Source: CAWANF01 sp963783355 (lineage in GTDB: Bacteria > Bacteroidota > Rhodothermia > Balneolales > DATFMH01). Taken from it: a stretch of 64,000 nucleotides of DNA. Each line of letters opens with the position of its first letter. The first letter of the stretch is position 1. The stretch covers positions 62,001-126,000 of the forward strand of contig CAWANF010000015.1 in assembly GCA_963783355.1 (NCBI GenBank), given 5' to 3'. A program made the translations under genes and the position numbers. This document shows positions 8,201 through 17,031 of the stretch, piece after piece. Below the pieces are notes generated by a model, which saw nothing but the letters and a program-made list of their open reading frames with translations, did no database searches and was not told where the DNA came from.

Positions 8201-9642
8201 TGGTATCCGGCGCCAACATCGGAACCATCGCGGTGGGTGTTGCTAAGGCCGGGGCGGATGTCATACACGTTTCCGGCGGTGATGGCGGAACCGGGGCGGC
8301 TACACTGACATCTATGAAACATGCCGGTTTACCGTGGGAATTGGGTGTCATCGAAGTCCATAAGGCACTTGTTGAGAATAACCTGCGTAACCAGATTATT
8401 TTGAGAACCGACGGTGGTTTATCAACCGGTAAAGATATTGTCATGGCGGCCATCTTTGGAGCTGAAGAATATGAATTCGGTAAATTATTATTAATTGCCG
8501 ATGGCTGTATCATGGCCCGTATCTGTGAGAAAAATACTTGTCCGACCGGTATCGCCACGCATGACCCAAAATTCAAGGCAAAATACAAGGGTAAAAAAGA
8601 ACATATCGTTCGTCTTTTGAATTACCTGGCCGAAGATATCCGACGTCATCTGTCTGTCCTCGGAGTATCGTCATTACAGGAACTTATCGGCCGAACCGAT
8701 TTGATATCCATCAACCCTGTTCACGATACATTGGTACAAAAAAGGAAACTGGATATGAATTATTTCTTTGATGTTCCGGTTTACGAGCCAAATAATAAAA
8801 TTCAGCCGTTATCCGAGCCGGTTAGTCCGCTCAATCAACAAATATTGACAGATATACACCGCTCTTTGGATTCCGGTTCAAAATTTTCAAAATCCTACCA
8901 AATTCAGCCAACCGATCGCGCAACATTAGCAACATTTTCCGGGAAACTGGCAGCACTCAAAAATTCAGAACGCCAACACATGAATGGAGTTGGACTTTCC
9001 ATACCTTCGGTATCTGACGGCCAGTTTTTATTTAACTTCAGAGGAAGTGCCGGACAAGGTTTTGGAGTCTTCCTGACCGACGGAATTCGTGCCAGGCTCA
9101 TTGGAGAAGCGAATGATTCGGTGTGTAAATCGATGTCTGGTGGAAAGGTCGTGATCATACCTCCTTCCGAAGCTCATTATAAACCTGAAGAAAGTGCCAT
9201 CATCGGTAATTGTGCACTTTATGGTGCTACTGGTGGAACCCTTTATGTTTATGGAAGTGCCGGTGATCGTTTTGCAGTTCGCAACAGTGGTGCCACGGCT
9301 GTCGTTGAAAGCACCGGCTTACATGCCTGTGAATATATGACTAATGGAACTGTAGTTATTTTAGGTGAAACTTCTCAGAACCTGGGCGCCGGAATGACTG
9401 GCGGTGAACTTTTTATTTTCGGGGATCCCGGCTTGTCAGTGAATGAAGATTACATCGGCGAAGATGAAATCACTGAAGAAGATTATGCCCGGTTACGTGA
9501 GCTTTTGGAAGATTACGCGAAAGAAACCGCATCGGCTAAAGCGATTTACATACTTTCGGACTGGCCTGAAATAAAATATAATTTCAAAAAATTTGCACCA
9601 CTGGCTCAATTGAAGAAAAGTGAAGACATCATGGTCGGCTAA
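5236..9642 (+). CDS. gltB: Glutamate synthase (GOGAT) large subunit
   Basis: A 1468-residue enzyme that makes two glutamates from glutamine and 2-oxoglutarate. The start codon is GTG, with AGGAGA five bases upstream. Domains in order: an 11-residue propeptide, then the class II glutamine amidotransferase domain whose nucleophile would be Cys12 (SA/CGVGFVAS); a central domain (about 430-740); the FMN/synthase domain with GSGAMSFGAISAESQRD near 848 and SGGDGGTGAA; a 3Fe-4S cluster motif CIMARICEKNTC with cysteines from residue 1091; and the C-terminal GXGXG beta-helix from about 1250 (GSAGQGFGVF, MSGGKVVI, GNCALYGATGGTLYVYGSAG). All catalytic features are present. The small subunit gene gltD, usually adjacent, is missing here; the partner may be elsewhere or the enzyme may use ferredoxin. 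Confidence 0.97.
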   Translation: MNTITPLEKSACGVGFVASRKCLSSHEHLQQGLQALRCVEHRGACGADKITGDGSGIMADIPFELLDIDRNTTAVATLFFSGHGERRRKAMAVFTDTFHFLGMEIEKFRDVPINPEILGPEAKKTLPDIKQAIIKRPDHCRTDFSFDKLLHSAKQLTRIRLIEKGIYDEFFFVSLSSKTIVYKALTRSEDLDKFYPDLQNPVFKTRFTLFHRRFSTNTHTSWDKAQPFRLIGHNGEINTIAGNRSWMNSREKSLGARVEELATHYGISDSGSLNEMVEALRYRSSIPHVEDILAIMIPPANQDNDFYKFWSRAMEPWDGPAFISYADGATIGARLDRNGFRPCRWALTDDHFYLSSEAGSFQINESEILSKGTLNAGTGVTVHMASGEVMFRDPSHSIEHRDAIFDTRLRYISTIRPSEKESHLHLKHVFSYTDEEFKKILIPMIQDGKEPIGSMGDTARLAIFSDQPRSFFDYFYQNFAQVTNPPLDYIREKMVTDLRVYLGKKPNIFEPKELIPPTPAFELKSPVLSLGQMNFLRTLIGKSQEKTRIVPVEFDITFDRSHGTVGLKSRLASLAQDAVEAALKGHSVIILSDRNAGYDRPPIPTLIALRTIVNALNDSGLRLRSSIVIDSGEIKNTHDLAALIGFGATAVCPYLTLEIARFEPSAQLVDLDPDEKEESLIKAFDHGLLKIMAKSGISVVRSYQSSKLFSAIGIGPGLIHEFFRGLNSPIGGIEMDDVTKNILKKTAHLKDAEPDDLKLLKTYQYKEHNKGLEGEKHSMTNTRSKIIHNLVRDSEFSLDSMELYDEYLKNAVDDEPVNLRHLFKLKESAQPLPMDKVQPREEITKTFGSGAMSFGAISAESQRDIFRAMKEVGGRSNSGEGGENPYFFTEGVSASIKQVASGRFGVTAEYLMAGNEIQIKIAQGAKPGEGGQLMSVKVDEHIAKARHSNPGIDLISPPPLHDIYSIEDLKELIYELKQLNPETKVNVKLVSGANIGTIAVGVAKAGADVIHVSGGDGGTGAATLTSMKHAGLPWELGVIEVHKALVENNLRNQIILRTDGGLSTGKDIVMAAIFGAEEYEFGKLLLIADGCIMARICEKNTCPTGIATHDPKFKAKYKGKKEHIVRLLNYLAEDIRRHLSVLGVSSLQELIGRTDLISINPVHDTLVQKRKLDMNYFFDVPVYEPNNKIQPLSEPVSPLNQQILTDIHRSLDSGSKFSKSYQIQPTDRATLATFSGKLAALKNSERQHMNGVGLSIPSVSDGQFLFNFRGSAGQGFGVFLTDGIRARLIGEANDSVCKSMSGGKVVIIPPSEAHYKPEESAIIGNCALYGATGGTLYVYGSAGDRFAVRNSGATAVVESTGLHACEYMTNGTVVILGETSQNLGAGMTGGELFIFGDPGLSVNEDYIGEDEITEEDYARLRELLEDYAKETASAKAIYILSDWPEIKYNFKKFAPLAQLKKSEDIMVG

Positions 9643-9780
9643 TCACCGGTAAATTAAAAACGAAGGTAAACAGGGATTGAAGAAAACGGAAATATGTTTA
9701 CTTAATCATTTATTAAGGTGAGATATTGGTTATATTTAAACCCTCATTAAACCTTAATTGAATAGCTGTAACCTTTGATC

Positions 9781-10404
9781 ATGAATATCGACGAACTGGA
9801 CTTTAAAAAAGGCAATGGACTGATTCCTGCCATCATTCAGCATTTTGAAACCGGGCAAGTTTTAATGTTGGGTTATATGAACCAGGAATCATTGAAGCAA
9901 ACCCTTGAATCGGGCCATGTCACTTTTTTCAGTCGATCCAAACAACGGTTATGGACCAAAGGCGAAACCTCTGGTAATTTTCTGAATTTCAAATTTGCTC
10001 AAAAAGACTGTGACAACGACACATTGCTTTTACTCGTTGACCCCGAAGGACCGACCTGCCACACCGGTAATGATTCCTGTTTTCATGAGCACGAATTTCA
10101 CCCTTTCTCAAAATCTTCCGATTATCATTTTCTAAAAGAATTGCAGGATCTCCTTTATCAGAGAAAAGAGGAATTACCTGAAAATTCTTACACCAGCTCG
10201 ATGTTCAAAAAAGGACTGAATCGAATTGCTCAAAAAGTTGGGGAAGAAGGTGTTGAAACAGTCATCGCAGCTATCAATGATTCCGAAGATGCTTTCATTT
10301 ATGAAGCTTCAGATTTGATCTTTCATCTTCAACTGCTGCTTACCGAAAAAGGTTTACGATTAGACGATCTGGTGAAAGAACTGGAACGCCGACACAAGAA
10401 GTAA
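9781..10404 (+). CDS. hisIE: Bifunctional phosphoribosyl-AMP cyclohydrolase / phosphoribosyl-ATP pyrophosphatase HisIE
   Basis: A 207-residue fusion catalysing steps two and three of histidine synthesis. The HisI half (about 1-115) has LMLGYMNQES, FFSRSKQRLWTKGETSGN and the metal-binding DCDNDTLL...GPTCHTG residues. The HisE half (about 120-207) has LNRIAQKVGEEGVETVIAA and EASDLIFHLQLLL, the MazG-like pyrophosphohydrolase signature. An in-frame TTG at 9775 precedes the ATG at 9781; the ATG is the more likely start, although no strong ribosome-binding site is seen. It follows gltB by 138 bp on the same strand. Confidence 0.96.
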   Translation: MNIDELDFKKGNGLIPAIIQHFETGQVLMLGYMNQESLKQTLESGHVTFFSRSKQRLWTKGETSGNFLNFKFAQKDCDNDTLLLLVDPEGPTCHTGNDSCFHEHEFHPFSKSSDYHFLKELQDLLYQRKEELPENSYTSSMFKKGLNRIAQKVGEEGVETVIAAINDSEDAFIYEASDLIFHLQLLLTEKGLRLDDLVKELERRHKK

Positions 10405-10924
10405 TTAATTGTATTGAGGATCATATTCACGAATGATAAAGAAAAGATTCATCAGAGTGCTGGAGGATCCCAATACCCGATAATGCTATACGAAGTCCCT
10501 TCTTTATGTTTAATTACCAATATTTACATCAGCTTTTTGCTGAATTACTTCAAATGACCTCACAAAGGTATAAATAAGTCTTATAAACGAGATTTATTTC
10601 CTATTATTTCTTAGTGAAGAAGGCCGATTAACCAATTATTTATATGGGTCAAATTAAACCCTGGTAAAAGGGCGTGATTACAATCAAAGCATAGCCACTT
10701 AATCTATTACCTATTTTCAAGAGTTTCCCTGTCATCATTTATATACATAATAAAGTAATATGAAATGATAATAGTTTATTGAAACTATAGCTTATATGAC
10801 TATGATTTAAAGCACTAAAATAAATAGATAGTTTTATTACGAACTATTTATGAGTAAAACTTGACTTTAGTGTATTAATAGGGACTTATAGGCTTATAAA
10901 ATCATCAAGTAAGAGAGGTAAAAA
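10405..10924. other. Non-coding gap before the OmpA-family gene
   Basis: 520 bp, AT-rich, without an ORF of note. A weak -35-like TTGACT at 10861 and TTATAA-like boxes lie just before the OmpA-family gene. I see nothing else in it. Confidence 0.4.
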
Positions 10925-12382
10925 ATGAAGACTATGAAATCTAAGATACTGACATTTATAGTTGTGATTGGTTTGAGTGCATTTTTTTCCAATATAGTAC
11001 TGGCACAAGAGGTGACCCAGGATATTCGAACTACTCTTTTTGCCAAAGTTGATAAAGTTCTGCAGCAGGCAAATGAAAAGAATGCCATTCTACTTTCCCC
11101 CGAAAATTATAAAAATGGGATGAAACTCTATCAAGAGGCCGATAGATCACTAAAACAAGGTGATAATTTACAGGATATTAAAAGGAAGATTGACGAAGCA
11201 GGTAACTATTTCGAAAAAGCCAATGAAGCTACTAAGATAGCTGAATTTACTTTCGAAAGCGCTATTTCAGCAAGGAATAATGCCATTAAGGTTAATGCCG
11301 TCAAATTTGCACCAAATGAATGGAGAGATGCAGAGGAAGAGTTTGCAGACGCAACTAAAAAATTAGAGGAAGGTGATTCCAGAAAAGCCAAAGAAAGAGG
11401 TGATAAAGCAGAAAGTCTTTATCGTAATGCCGAACTCCTCGCTATTCAAACCAATATTCTGACACCGTCCCGTTCCTTATTAAAAGGAATTGATAGAAAA
11501 AATCAGGCACCTTTAACATATAGTTTAGCTAACCAATTGGTAGAAGAATCTGAAAATATGCTCAAGAACAATCGGTATGAAACGGATAAGGCAACTGATC
11601 TGGCTTTGCAGGCAGAATATGAAGCCCAACATGCTCATTATTTAAATAGTTACATACAGAATTTAAATAATGAACGTAAAAGTCGTGAAGAAGTCATTTT
11701 GTCGTTCGAGAATGAGCTTAAGAAAGTGACTGCCGAACTGCAGATACCAGCCCAATTTGATAAAGGACATGGCCAGGTTATTAACTCAATTGTTGATAAA
11801 ATTAAAACATTAAATGACTCTTTACAGCAGCAATCACAAAAAAATCAAAGTTTACTAACTGAAAATGAGGAGCTTCAAACAAAACTGAGTGAATCAACAA
11901 AGGAACGAACACAAATTACCGAACGTGTTGAATCCATGAGTGATTTTCAGGCACGTTTTAATTCAGTAAGGAACTTATTTTCCAATGATGAGGCATTGAT
12001 TTTTCGTGAGCAAAATGACGCTGTTATTCGGCTTGTAGGTTTTAACTTCGATTTGGGTTCATCAGTAATAAAACCGGATCATTATGAAATATTGACAAAA
12101 GTTCAAAAGGCTATTGAAATGTTTCCCGACAGCAAGGTTATGATTCAAGGACATACCGACTCTCAGGGAAGTGATAATATTAACCTGAAACTTTCACAAG
12201 CCAGGGCCAATGCCGTAATGTCGTATCTTCTTGCCAATATGAATATCGAACCTTCTCGTTTAGAAGCAATCGGTTATGGTGCAAGCAAACCTATTGCCAA
12301 TAATGATACGGAGCAGGGGCGAAAATTAAACCGCCGCATTGATGTTGTTATCAAGCCGGTTATTGGCCTCGGAAGTCGCTAA
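10925..12382 (+). CDS. OmpA-family outer-membrane/peptidoglycan-binding protein with helical periplasmic region
   Basis: A 485-residue exported protein. A signal peptide covers about residues 1-28 (hydrophobic core TFIVVIGLSAFFSNIVLA, then QE). Residues ~35-240 are Ala/Glu/Lys-rich with repeated helical-hairpin spacing (YQEADRSLKQGD, FEKANEATKIAE, AEYEAQHAHY), resembling DUF4398/TPR-like helical bundles. Residues ~250-345 form a coiled coil. The C-terminal OmpA domain (about 370-480) has VGFNFDLGSSVIKPDHYEIL, GHTDSQGSD at 409, LSQARANAV and LNRRIDVVI, the peptidoglycan diaminopimelate-binding residues. It likely tethers the outer membrane to the wall. No barrel domain is present. AGAGAGG precedes the ATG. 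Confidence 0.87.
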   Translation: MKTMKSKILTFIVVIGLSAFFSNIVLAQEVTQDIRTTLFAKVDKVLQQANEKNAILLSPENYKNGMKLYQEADRSLKQGDNLQDIKRKIDEAGNYFEKANEATKIAEFTFESAISARNNAIKVNAVKFAPNEWRDAEEEFADATKKLEEGDSRKAKERGDKAESLYRNAELLAIQTNILTPSRSLLKGIDRKNQAPLTYSLANQLVEESENMLKNNRYETDKATDLALQAEYEAQHAHYLNSYIQNLNNERKSREEVILSFENELKKVTAELQIPAQFDKGHGQVINSIVDKIKTLNDSLQQQSQKNQSLLTENEELQTKLSESTKERTQITERVESMSDFQARFNSVRNLFSNDEALIFREQNDAVIRLVGFNFDLGSSVIKPDHYEILTKVQKAIEMFPDSKVMIQGHTDSQGSDNINLKLSQARANAVMSYLLANMNIEPSRLEAIGYGASKPIANNDTEQGRKLNRRIDVVIKPVIGLGSR

Positions 12383-12419
12383 TAATTCGTTAACGAACGC
12401 GATTATAACAATAAATTAT

Positions 12420-12462
12420 GGGACTATTCACAAAAGTAACCTTGAGTTGATTAGTCCCTTTT
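12420..12462 (+). terminator. Possible terminator after the OmpA-family gene
   Basis: GGGACTA (12420-12426) pairs with TAGTCCC (12452-12458), followed by TTTT. The loop is long (25 bases), so strength is uncertain. Confidence 0.5.
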
Positions 12463-12545
12463 AATTTGGTTTAAATGAGGTGTCGATTTTTGGAGTAATA
12501 GGAGACAGAAATATAATTCTGCCTCCTCAAATTAACTCAAAATTA

Positions 12546-14531
12546 CTATTCTTCTTGTTTTCTGAATGATTTAACTGCTACGCGATACATTAAATAGCCT
12601 ACCATTGCAAGCAGGATCAATCCTGGCCAAGCCTGGAATGGGGTCGCATTCATACCGAATAACCGTTTAATGCTAAACACATCTGTTCCGCCATAATACG
12701 CGATGGGAATAGCAAGAAGAATACCCATCAATGCCTCCCCTGTTATTAAACCGGAAGCATAGAGCAGTCCCGCCCGGTCGCTGCGTTGCTTTGATTGTTC
12801 GTAATCACTTTCCCCTTTTTTACGGTCCTGATATTTTGTTACCAACCAGGCAATCACACCACCTACCATAGTGGCACAATCGAGTTCAAACGGAAGATAG
12901 ATACCCACGGCAACGGCCAGAACCGGCATCTGAAAGGATGAACCTCTTTTCTTCAAAATCTGATCAAAAATGATAATTGCAGCTCCGATAATTATACCAA
13001 TCCAAATCATATCCCAGGGCAGATTCCCGCCAAAAACCCCCTGAGCCACGCTGGCCATCAAGGTAGCCTGCGGCGCTGTAAGTGACTCCGGATGGGCCGG
13101 TGTTGCGGGGCCAAATCCATATGCGGTATGCAAAACAGTGAGAACAGGAGCCATCACAAAGGCAGATGCTACCACTCCAACAATCAACATAATCTGCTGG
13201 TTCATTGGAGTCGCTCCGAGAACATATCCGGCTTTGAGATCGTGGAGGTTATCGGCAGCAATAGAAGCGGCACTACAAACAACAGCACCAATCAATATGG
13301 CAGAGGCCGGTCCGCGCGTTGTATCATTCCCCATCAGAACTAATAATATCAATGCTGATGATAAGATTGTTGCAATAGTTATGCCAGAAATCGGGTTATT
13401 CGAACTTCCTACCAAACCGGACATATAACCCGCAACGGCCGAAAACAGGAATCCTGCTAAAACCATAAGAAGTGCCATAATAATTGAAATACCGCCGGTT
13501 CGTATTTCAGTCAGATAGATGAGAAAAATAGGCACGACAAGAATGGCAAGACCTAATAAAACCCACGACATCGGAGTATCGCGCTCGGTGCGAATTACCT
13601 GAACAGTATCATCACCGCGCTCTTTAAAAGCTTTAAAACCTTCTCTAAAAGCAGTAACGACGGATGAACGGAGATCAATCAATGCCCATATACCGCCAAT
13701 GACCATGGCTCCAACGCCAATATATCGTATCTGATCCGACCATATCTGGTAACCGACATCCACGGCATCTTTCCCGTTAGCGGCTATCCCGTGAGAAGCA
13801 ATATATGCCGGAATGGCAATCCACCAGCTGAATACCCCACCGGCAAATACTAAAAAGGCGATGTTTAATCCTACAATATACCCCACTGCTACCAGTGCGG
13901 GAGATACGTCAATTCCGAAATACAGATACCCACGCGTTCCAAAAATTTTAGCTTTCTCAAATACGCTGCTCCAAAGATACATGCCCTGTTGAGCAAATTT
14001 CATCAAACCGCTGATGACTGCAGCCCAAACCAAATATTTAACATCAGAACTGCCCTGTTCACCAGACTTAAGTACTTCGGCTGTTGCTACGCCTTCGGGA
14101 TATTTTAATTTCTGGTGAACAATAAGAGCATTACGCAACGGGACCGTAAAAAGTACGCCCATTACACCACCACACAGGGCAATCAGAGTCACTTCCCAGT
14201 AGTTAAATGTCTTCCAGTATCCCATAATTACGAGGGCAGGAAAAGTAAAAACAACCCCGGCTGCTAACGATTCTCCGGCAGATGCTGCAGTTTGAACTAT
14301 GTTATTTTCAAGAATGTTTGATTGTTTGAACAGGCTCAAAACAGCCATGGAAATTACAGCAGCCGGTATCGATGCGGATACGGTCATGCCCGCAAAAAGC
14401 CCAAGATAGGCGTTAGCACCCGCTAATAAAATGGCTAAAATAATACCAAGAACAACGGCTTTAATAGTTATTTCCGGAAGTTTAACATCCGGACTTATAT
14501 ATGGTTTTTCTTTATCAGATAATTTACTCAA
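12546..14531 (-). CDS. OPT family oligopeptide/metal-chelate transporter
   Basis: A ~661-residue polytopic inner-membrane protein with about 14-16 hydrophobic segments. The N-terminal half has the OPT signature: ANAYLGLFAGMTVSASIPAA, then NIVQTAASAGESLAAGVVFT, with PLRNALIVHQKLKYPEGVATAEVL following. The second half has NNPISGITIATIL and ATPMNQQIMLIVG, as in bacterial OPT proteins that carry peptides or peptide-metal complexes. Two adjacent TTG codons are possible starts. The second (14531) is better spaced from GGGAGG than the first (14534). It is convergent with the OmpA-family gene and downstream of glgC, behind a strong terminator, so it is probably transcribed alone. Confidence 0.93.
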   Translation of the reverse strand: MSKLSDKEKPYISPDVKLPEITIKAVVLGIILAILLAGANAYLGLFAGMTVSASIPAAVISMAVLSLFKQSNILENNIVQTAASAGESLAAGVVFTFPALVIMGYWKTFNYWEVTLIALCGGVMGVLFTVPLRNALIVHQKLKYPEGVATAEVLKSGEQGSSDVKYLVWAAVISGLMKFAQQGMYLWSSVFEKAKIFGTRGYLYFGIDVSPALVAVGYIVGLNIAFLVFAGGVFSWWIAIPAYIASHGIAANGKDAVDVGYQIWSDQIRYIGVGAMVIGGIWALIDLRSSVVTAFREGFKAFKERGDDTVQVIRTERDTPMSWVLLGLAILVVPIFLIYLTEIRTGGISIIMALLMVLAGFLFSAVAGYMSGLVGSSNNPISGITIATILSSALILLVLMGNDTTRGPASAILIGAVVCSAASIAADNLHDLKAGYVLGATPMNQQIMLIVGVVASAFVMAPVLTVLHTAYGFGPATPAHPESLTAPQATLMASVAQGVFGGNLPWDMIWIGIIIGAAIIIFDQILKKRGSSFQMPVLAVAVGIYLPFELDCATMVGGVIAWLVTKYQDRKKGESDYEQSKQRSDRAGLLYASGLITGEALMGILLAIPIAYYGGTDVFSIKRLFGMNATPFQAWPGLILLAMVGYLMYRVAVKSFRKQEE

Positions 14532-14703
14532 CAAGACCTCCCGTGAAGAATTGATTGGTTATAGTCATATGACATCGGATGATTTTTTGAAAAGGACAAT
14601 GGGGTTAAATTAATACACAACAGTTTTATTGCAAATCTTTGTGTCCCAATTTTAGCAGTGATTTTAATTCGAATTTAATCTTTCTGAGAAATTTACCAAA
14701 AAT

Positions 14704-14728
14704 AAAAAACCCCGAAATCCGGGGTTTT
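14704..14728 (-). terminator. Terminator of glgC
   Basis: AAAACCCC and GGGGTTTT (plus-strand reading) flank a seven-base loop, and the minus-strand product is followed by TTTTTTATTTTT. It lies 40 bp after the glgC stop. Confidence 0.88.
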
Positions 14729-14768
14729 AGATAAAAACGATACTGTAACTGTTGTAATAAATCACTGA

Positions 14769-16037
14769 TTAAACATATTCAGGTTCCTGTTTTCTAATCA
14801 TTTTTGGTGTAACCAATACGATACCTTCATTACTAACCTGAAACCTTCGGCGATCCTCAACGGGATCTTCCCCAATAATTGTTCCTTCGGGTATAACACA
14901 ATCTTTATCAATGACGGCTTTTGTTATCCTGCAATTCGGTTTTATCATAACATTAGGCAAAACAACGGATTGCCGGATGGTTGAATATTCTGAAACCCGC
15001 ACATTCGTAAATAATAATGATTCTTCAATGTACGAACCTGAAACAATGCTGCCTTCGGATACCATGGAATCCACCGCCATTCCTCGTCGCCCCTCGTCAT
15101 TAAAGACAAATTTCGCCGGCGGATATTGATGTAAACGCGTTCTGATGGGCCAGTCGCTATCGTAAATATTTAATTCCGGTGTGACCCCAACCAGTTCCAT
15201 GTTAGCTTTCCAATAGGAATCAACCGTACCCACATCCCGCCAATAATAGGATTTGTCTGTTTCAATATCTTTAAATGGATAAGCATAGACATGATGATCT
15301 TCAATTACTTTTGGAATCACATCTTTGCCAAAATCATGGGATGATAATGGATTTTCAGCGTCTTTGATTAATTGTTCAAAGAGGAATTCCGCGTCAAAAA
15401 CATAAATACCCATGGAAATGAGCGCTTTATTATTGTTTTGAGGTACTGAATTTGGATATTCCGGTTTTTCGTCGAACCCCACAACCCGACGATAACGATC
15501 GACGGACATGACCCCAAAACGCGAGGCTTCCTCAACCGGAATTTCAATACCACTGATTGTGAGATCCGCTCCCCGGTTTTTATGAAAGGCCAAAATATTA
15601 CTATAATCCATTTTGTAAATATGATCTCCGGCGAGAATGAGTACGTTCTTCGGATTATATTTCTTTATTAGATCGATGTTTTGATATATGGCATCAGCTG
15701 TTCCACTATACCAGCTATCGTCGATACGCTGTTGAGCCGGAAGGACTTCAACAAACTCACCAAACTCGGGTTGAAGCATGCTCCATCCTTGCATGATGTG
15801 CCGAATCAATGATTGTGATTTATATTGAGTGAGTATGCCGATTTTTCTAATTCCCGAATTTACACAATTGGACAAGGTAAAATCGATTATCCTGAACTTA
15901 CCACCAAAAGGCACGGATGGTTTTACGCGCCATTCGGTTAATCCATGCAATCGGGTTCCGCGACCACCGGCAAGTACCAGCGCCAGTGTATTTCGGGAAT
16001 CCCTGTTAAAATTTGTTTGCCAGTCTTGATAATACAT
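14769..16037 (-). CDS. glgC: Glucose-1-phosphate adenylyltransferase (ADP-glucose pyrophosphorylase)
   Basis: A 422-residue enzyme that makes ADP-glucose from ATP and glucose-1-phosphate, the committed step in bacterial glycogen synthesis. The N-terminal nucleotidyltransferase domain has ALVLAGGRGTRLHGLT, RVKPSVPFGGKFRIIDFTLSN, ILAGDHIYKMDY with the catalytic Asp, and GFDEKPEYP. YWRDVGTVDSYWKAN is the sugar-phosphate region. The C-terminal left-handed beta-helix (about 300-415) has EGSIVSGSYIEESLLF and KPNCRITKAVIDKDCVIPEGTIIG. The length matches the bacterial homotetramer. No other glg gene is nearby. No clear ribosome-binding site. Confidence 0.96.
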   Translation of the reverse strand: MYYQDWQTNFNRDSRNTLALVLAGGRGTRLHGLTEWRVKPSVPFGGKFRIIDFTLSNCVNSGIRKIGILTQYKSQSLIRHIMQGWSMLQPEFGEFVEVLPAQQRIDDSWYSGTADAIYQNIDLIKKYNPKNVLILAGDHIYKMDYSNILAFHKNRGADLTISGIEIPVEEASRFGVMSVDRYRRVVGFDEKPEYPNSVPQNNNKALISMGIYVFDAEFLFEQLIKDAENPLSSHDFGKDVIPKVIEDHHVYAYPFKDIETDKSYYWRDVGTVDSYWKANMELVGVTPELNIYDSDWPIRTRLHQYPPAKFVFNDEGRRGMAVDSMVSEGSIVSGSYIEESLLFTNVRVSEYSTIRQSVVLPNVMIKPNCRITKAVIDKDCVIPEGTIIGEDPVEDRRRFQVSNEGIVLVTPKMIRKQEPEYV

Positions 16038-16205
16038 AATAAATGATAATCACTTAAATCAGAGATTTTGGGTAGCAGTATTTTAGCAAATCAGGTCTTT
16101 GGTCAATATAGCCTGTGAGGTGATTGAGAGGGGTAGTCATCTCTGCAATCGTCTTTGTTAACCTGCTTTGAAGTCTTACTTAGACTTTATGTTTATAAAC
16201 ACACT

Positions 16206-16634
16206 TTATCGTCTTCGAAGTTTCGCTTCGATGCTTAATTGAGTGTGAGGCACAGCCTCCAGACGTCCTTTTGATATTTTTTTACCGGTTACTTTACATA
16301 TCCCGTACGTTTTATCATCTATACGGCTGAGGGCATCATCCAGATTCTTAATAAATTTCCGTGTGCGGTTATAAAGGATGTACGTTTTCTCTAATTCTTC
16401 TACATCCGATCCCGCATCGGCCATATGATAAGAATACAATGATTCCGACGAATCATTTTCTCTTTTATCCTTTAAATTGCTCTGTAATAGTTCAAGTTCA
16501 TATTTTGCATCAGCTCTTTTTTTCAAAATAATATTTCGAAAATAGTCGAGCTCTTCATCGGTAAACGGTGTTTTCCTTATAACGTTTTCTACCTGTATAA
16601 CGTTTTCTATCTGTTCTTGTTTTGTAACTTCCAT
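16206..16634 (-). CDS. DksA/TraR-type protein with a degenerate, cysteine-poor zinc-finger region
   Basis: A 142-residue protein. Residues ~28-75 form the first arm of a coiled coil, with DSSESLYSYHMADAGSDVEE at the tip, whose acidic residues correspond to the DksA tip that enters the RNA polymerase secondary channel. YGICKVTGKKISKGRLEAVPHTQLSIEAK is the C-terminal globular part. Of the four usual zinc cysteines only the GIC cysteine remains; TGKK, TQLS and SIEAK stand where C-x2-C pairs would be. This is a known FCB-type variant that probably does not bind zinc. The role is likely transcription control with ppGpp (a Rel enzyme is at 29430-31670). It is followed by 168 bp of non-coding DNA before glgC. 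Confidence 0.85.
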   Translation of the reverse strand: MEVTKQEQIENVIQVENVIRKTPFTDEELDYFRNIILKKRADAKYELELLQSNLKDKRENDSSESLYSYHMADAGSDVEELEKTYILYNRTRKFIKNLDDALSRIDDKTYGICKVTGKKISKGRLEAVPHTQLSIEAKLRRR

Positions 16635-16770
16635 ATATTCCTCTCTTCCCCTTGTATTTACACGCTTTATAATTATCGCTACGTGTTGTTTTAAAAACCC
16701 TGAGAGGGATCGAGTCCTTCTCAGAATATGTCATCACAACCTTCTCCGGTAAAAAAGAACCGGTTCTAAA

Positions 16771-17031
16771 TCATGCAACCTCGGTTAGCAGCTCTTCTCT
16801 TATCCTACTTACCATAACTTTATATTCGGATTCAGCAATTTTATCAATCTCATGTTCTAAATATTGAATAGCTTCATCAAGATTGTTACCTGTAGTTTTT
16901 ACTCCAGTCAAATTATTTGCAGCTGCTATTACTTCGTAACCTATCTCGCTAATATTCATTGATATAAGACTATATCCCTTATAGCGCCATCTCTTTAATA
17001 ATATTTGTATCCTGTTTCCGTCAATATTCAT
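16771..17031 (-). CDS. Small protein with HicB-like fold signature
   Basis: An 86-residue ORF. GYEVIAAANNLTGVKTTGNN followed by LDEAIQYLEHEID resembles the HicB/UPF0150 pattern (a strand, Gly-Val turn, then a helix beginning with L-D-E-A). No HicA-like toxin is found next to it and no added DNA-binding domain is seen, so a toxin-antitoxin role is not supported. It lies 136 bp upstream of the DksA-like gene on the same strand. The start is uncertain: a second ATG at residue 25 exists, and neither has a clear ribosome-binding site. Low to moderate confidence that this is expressed. Confidence 0.5.
   Translation of the reverse strand: MNIDGNRIQILLKRWRYKGYSLISMNISEIGYEVIAAANNLTGVKTTGNNLDEAIQYLEHEIDKIAESEYKVMVSRIREELLTEVA

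Noticed and set aside
8124..8588. 154-residue minus-strand ORF inside gltB
   Set aside because: Antisense shadow of the gltB FMN domain.
16555..16737. 60-residue ORF overlapping the start of the DksA-like gene
   Set aside because: Overlaps the DksA-like gene in another frame, low-complexity, no supporting features.
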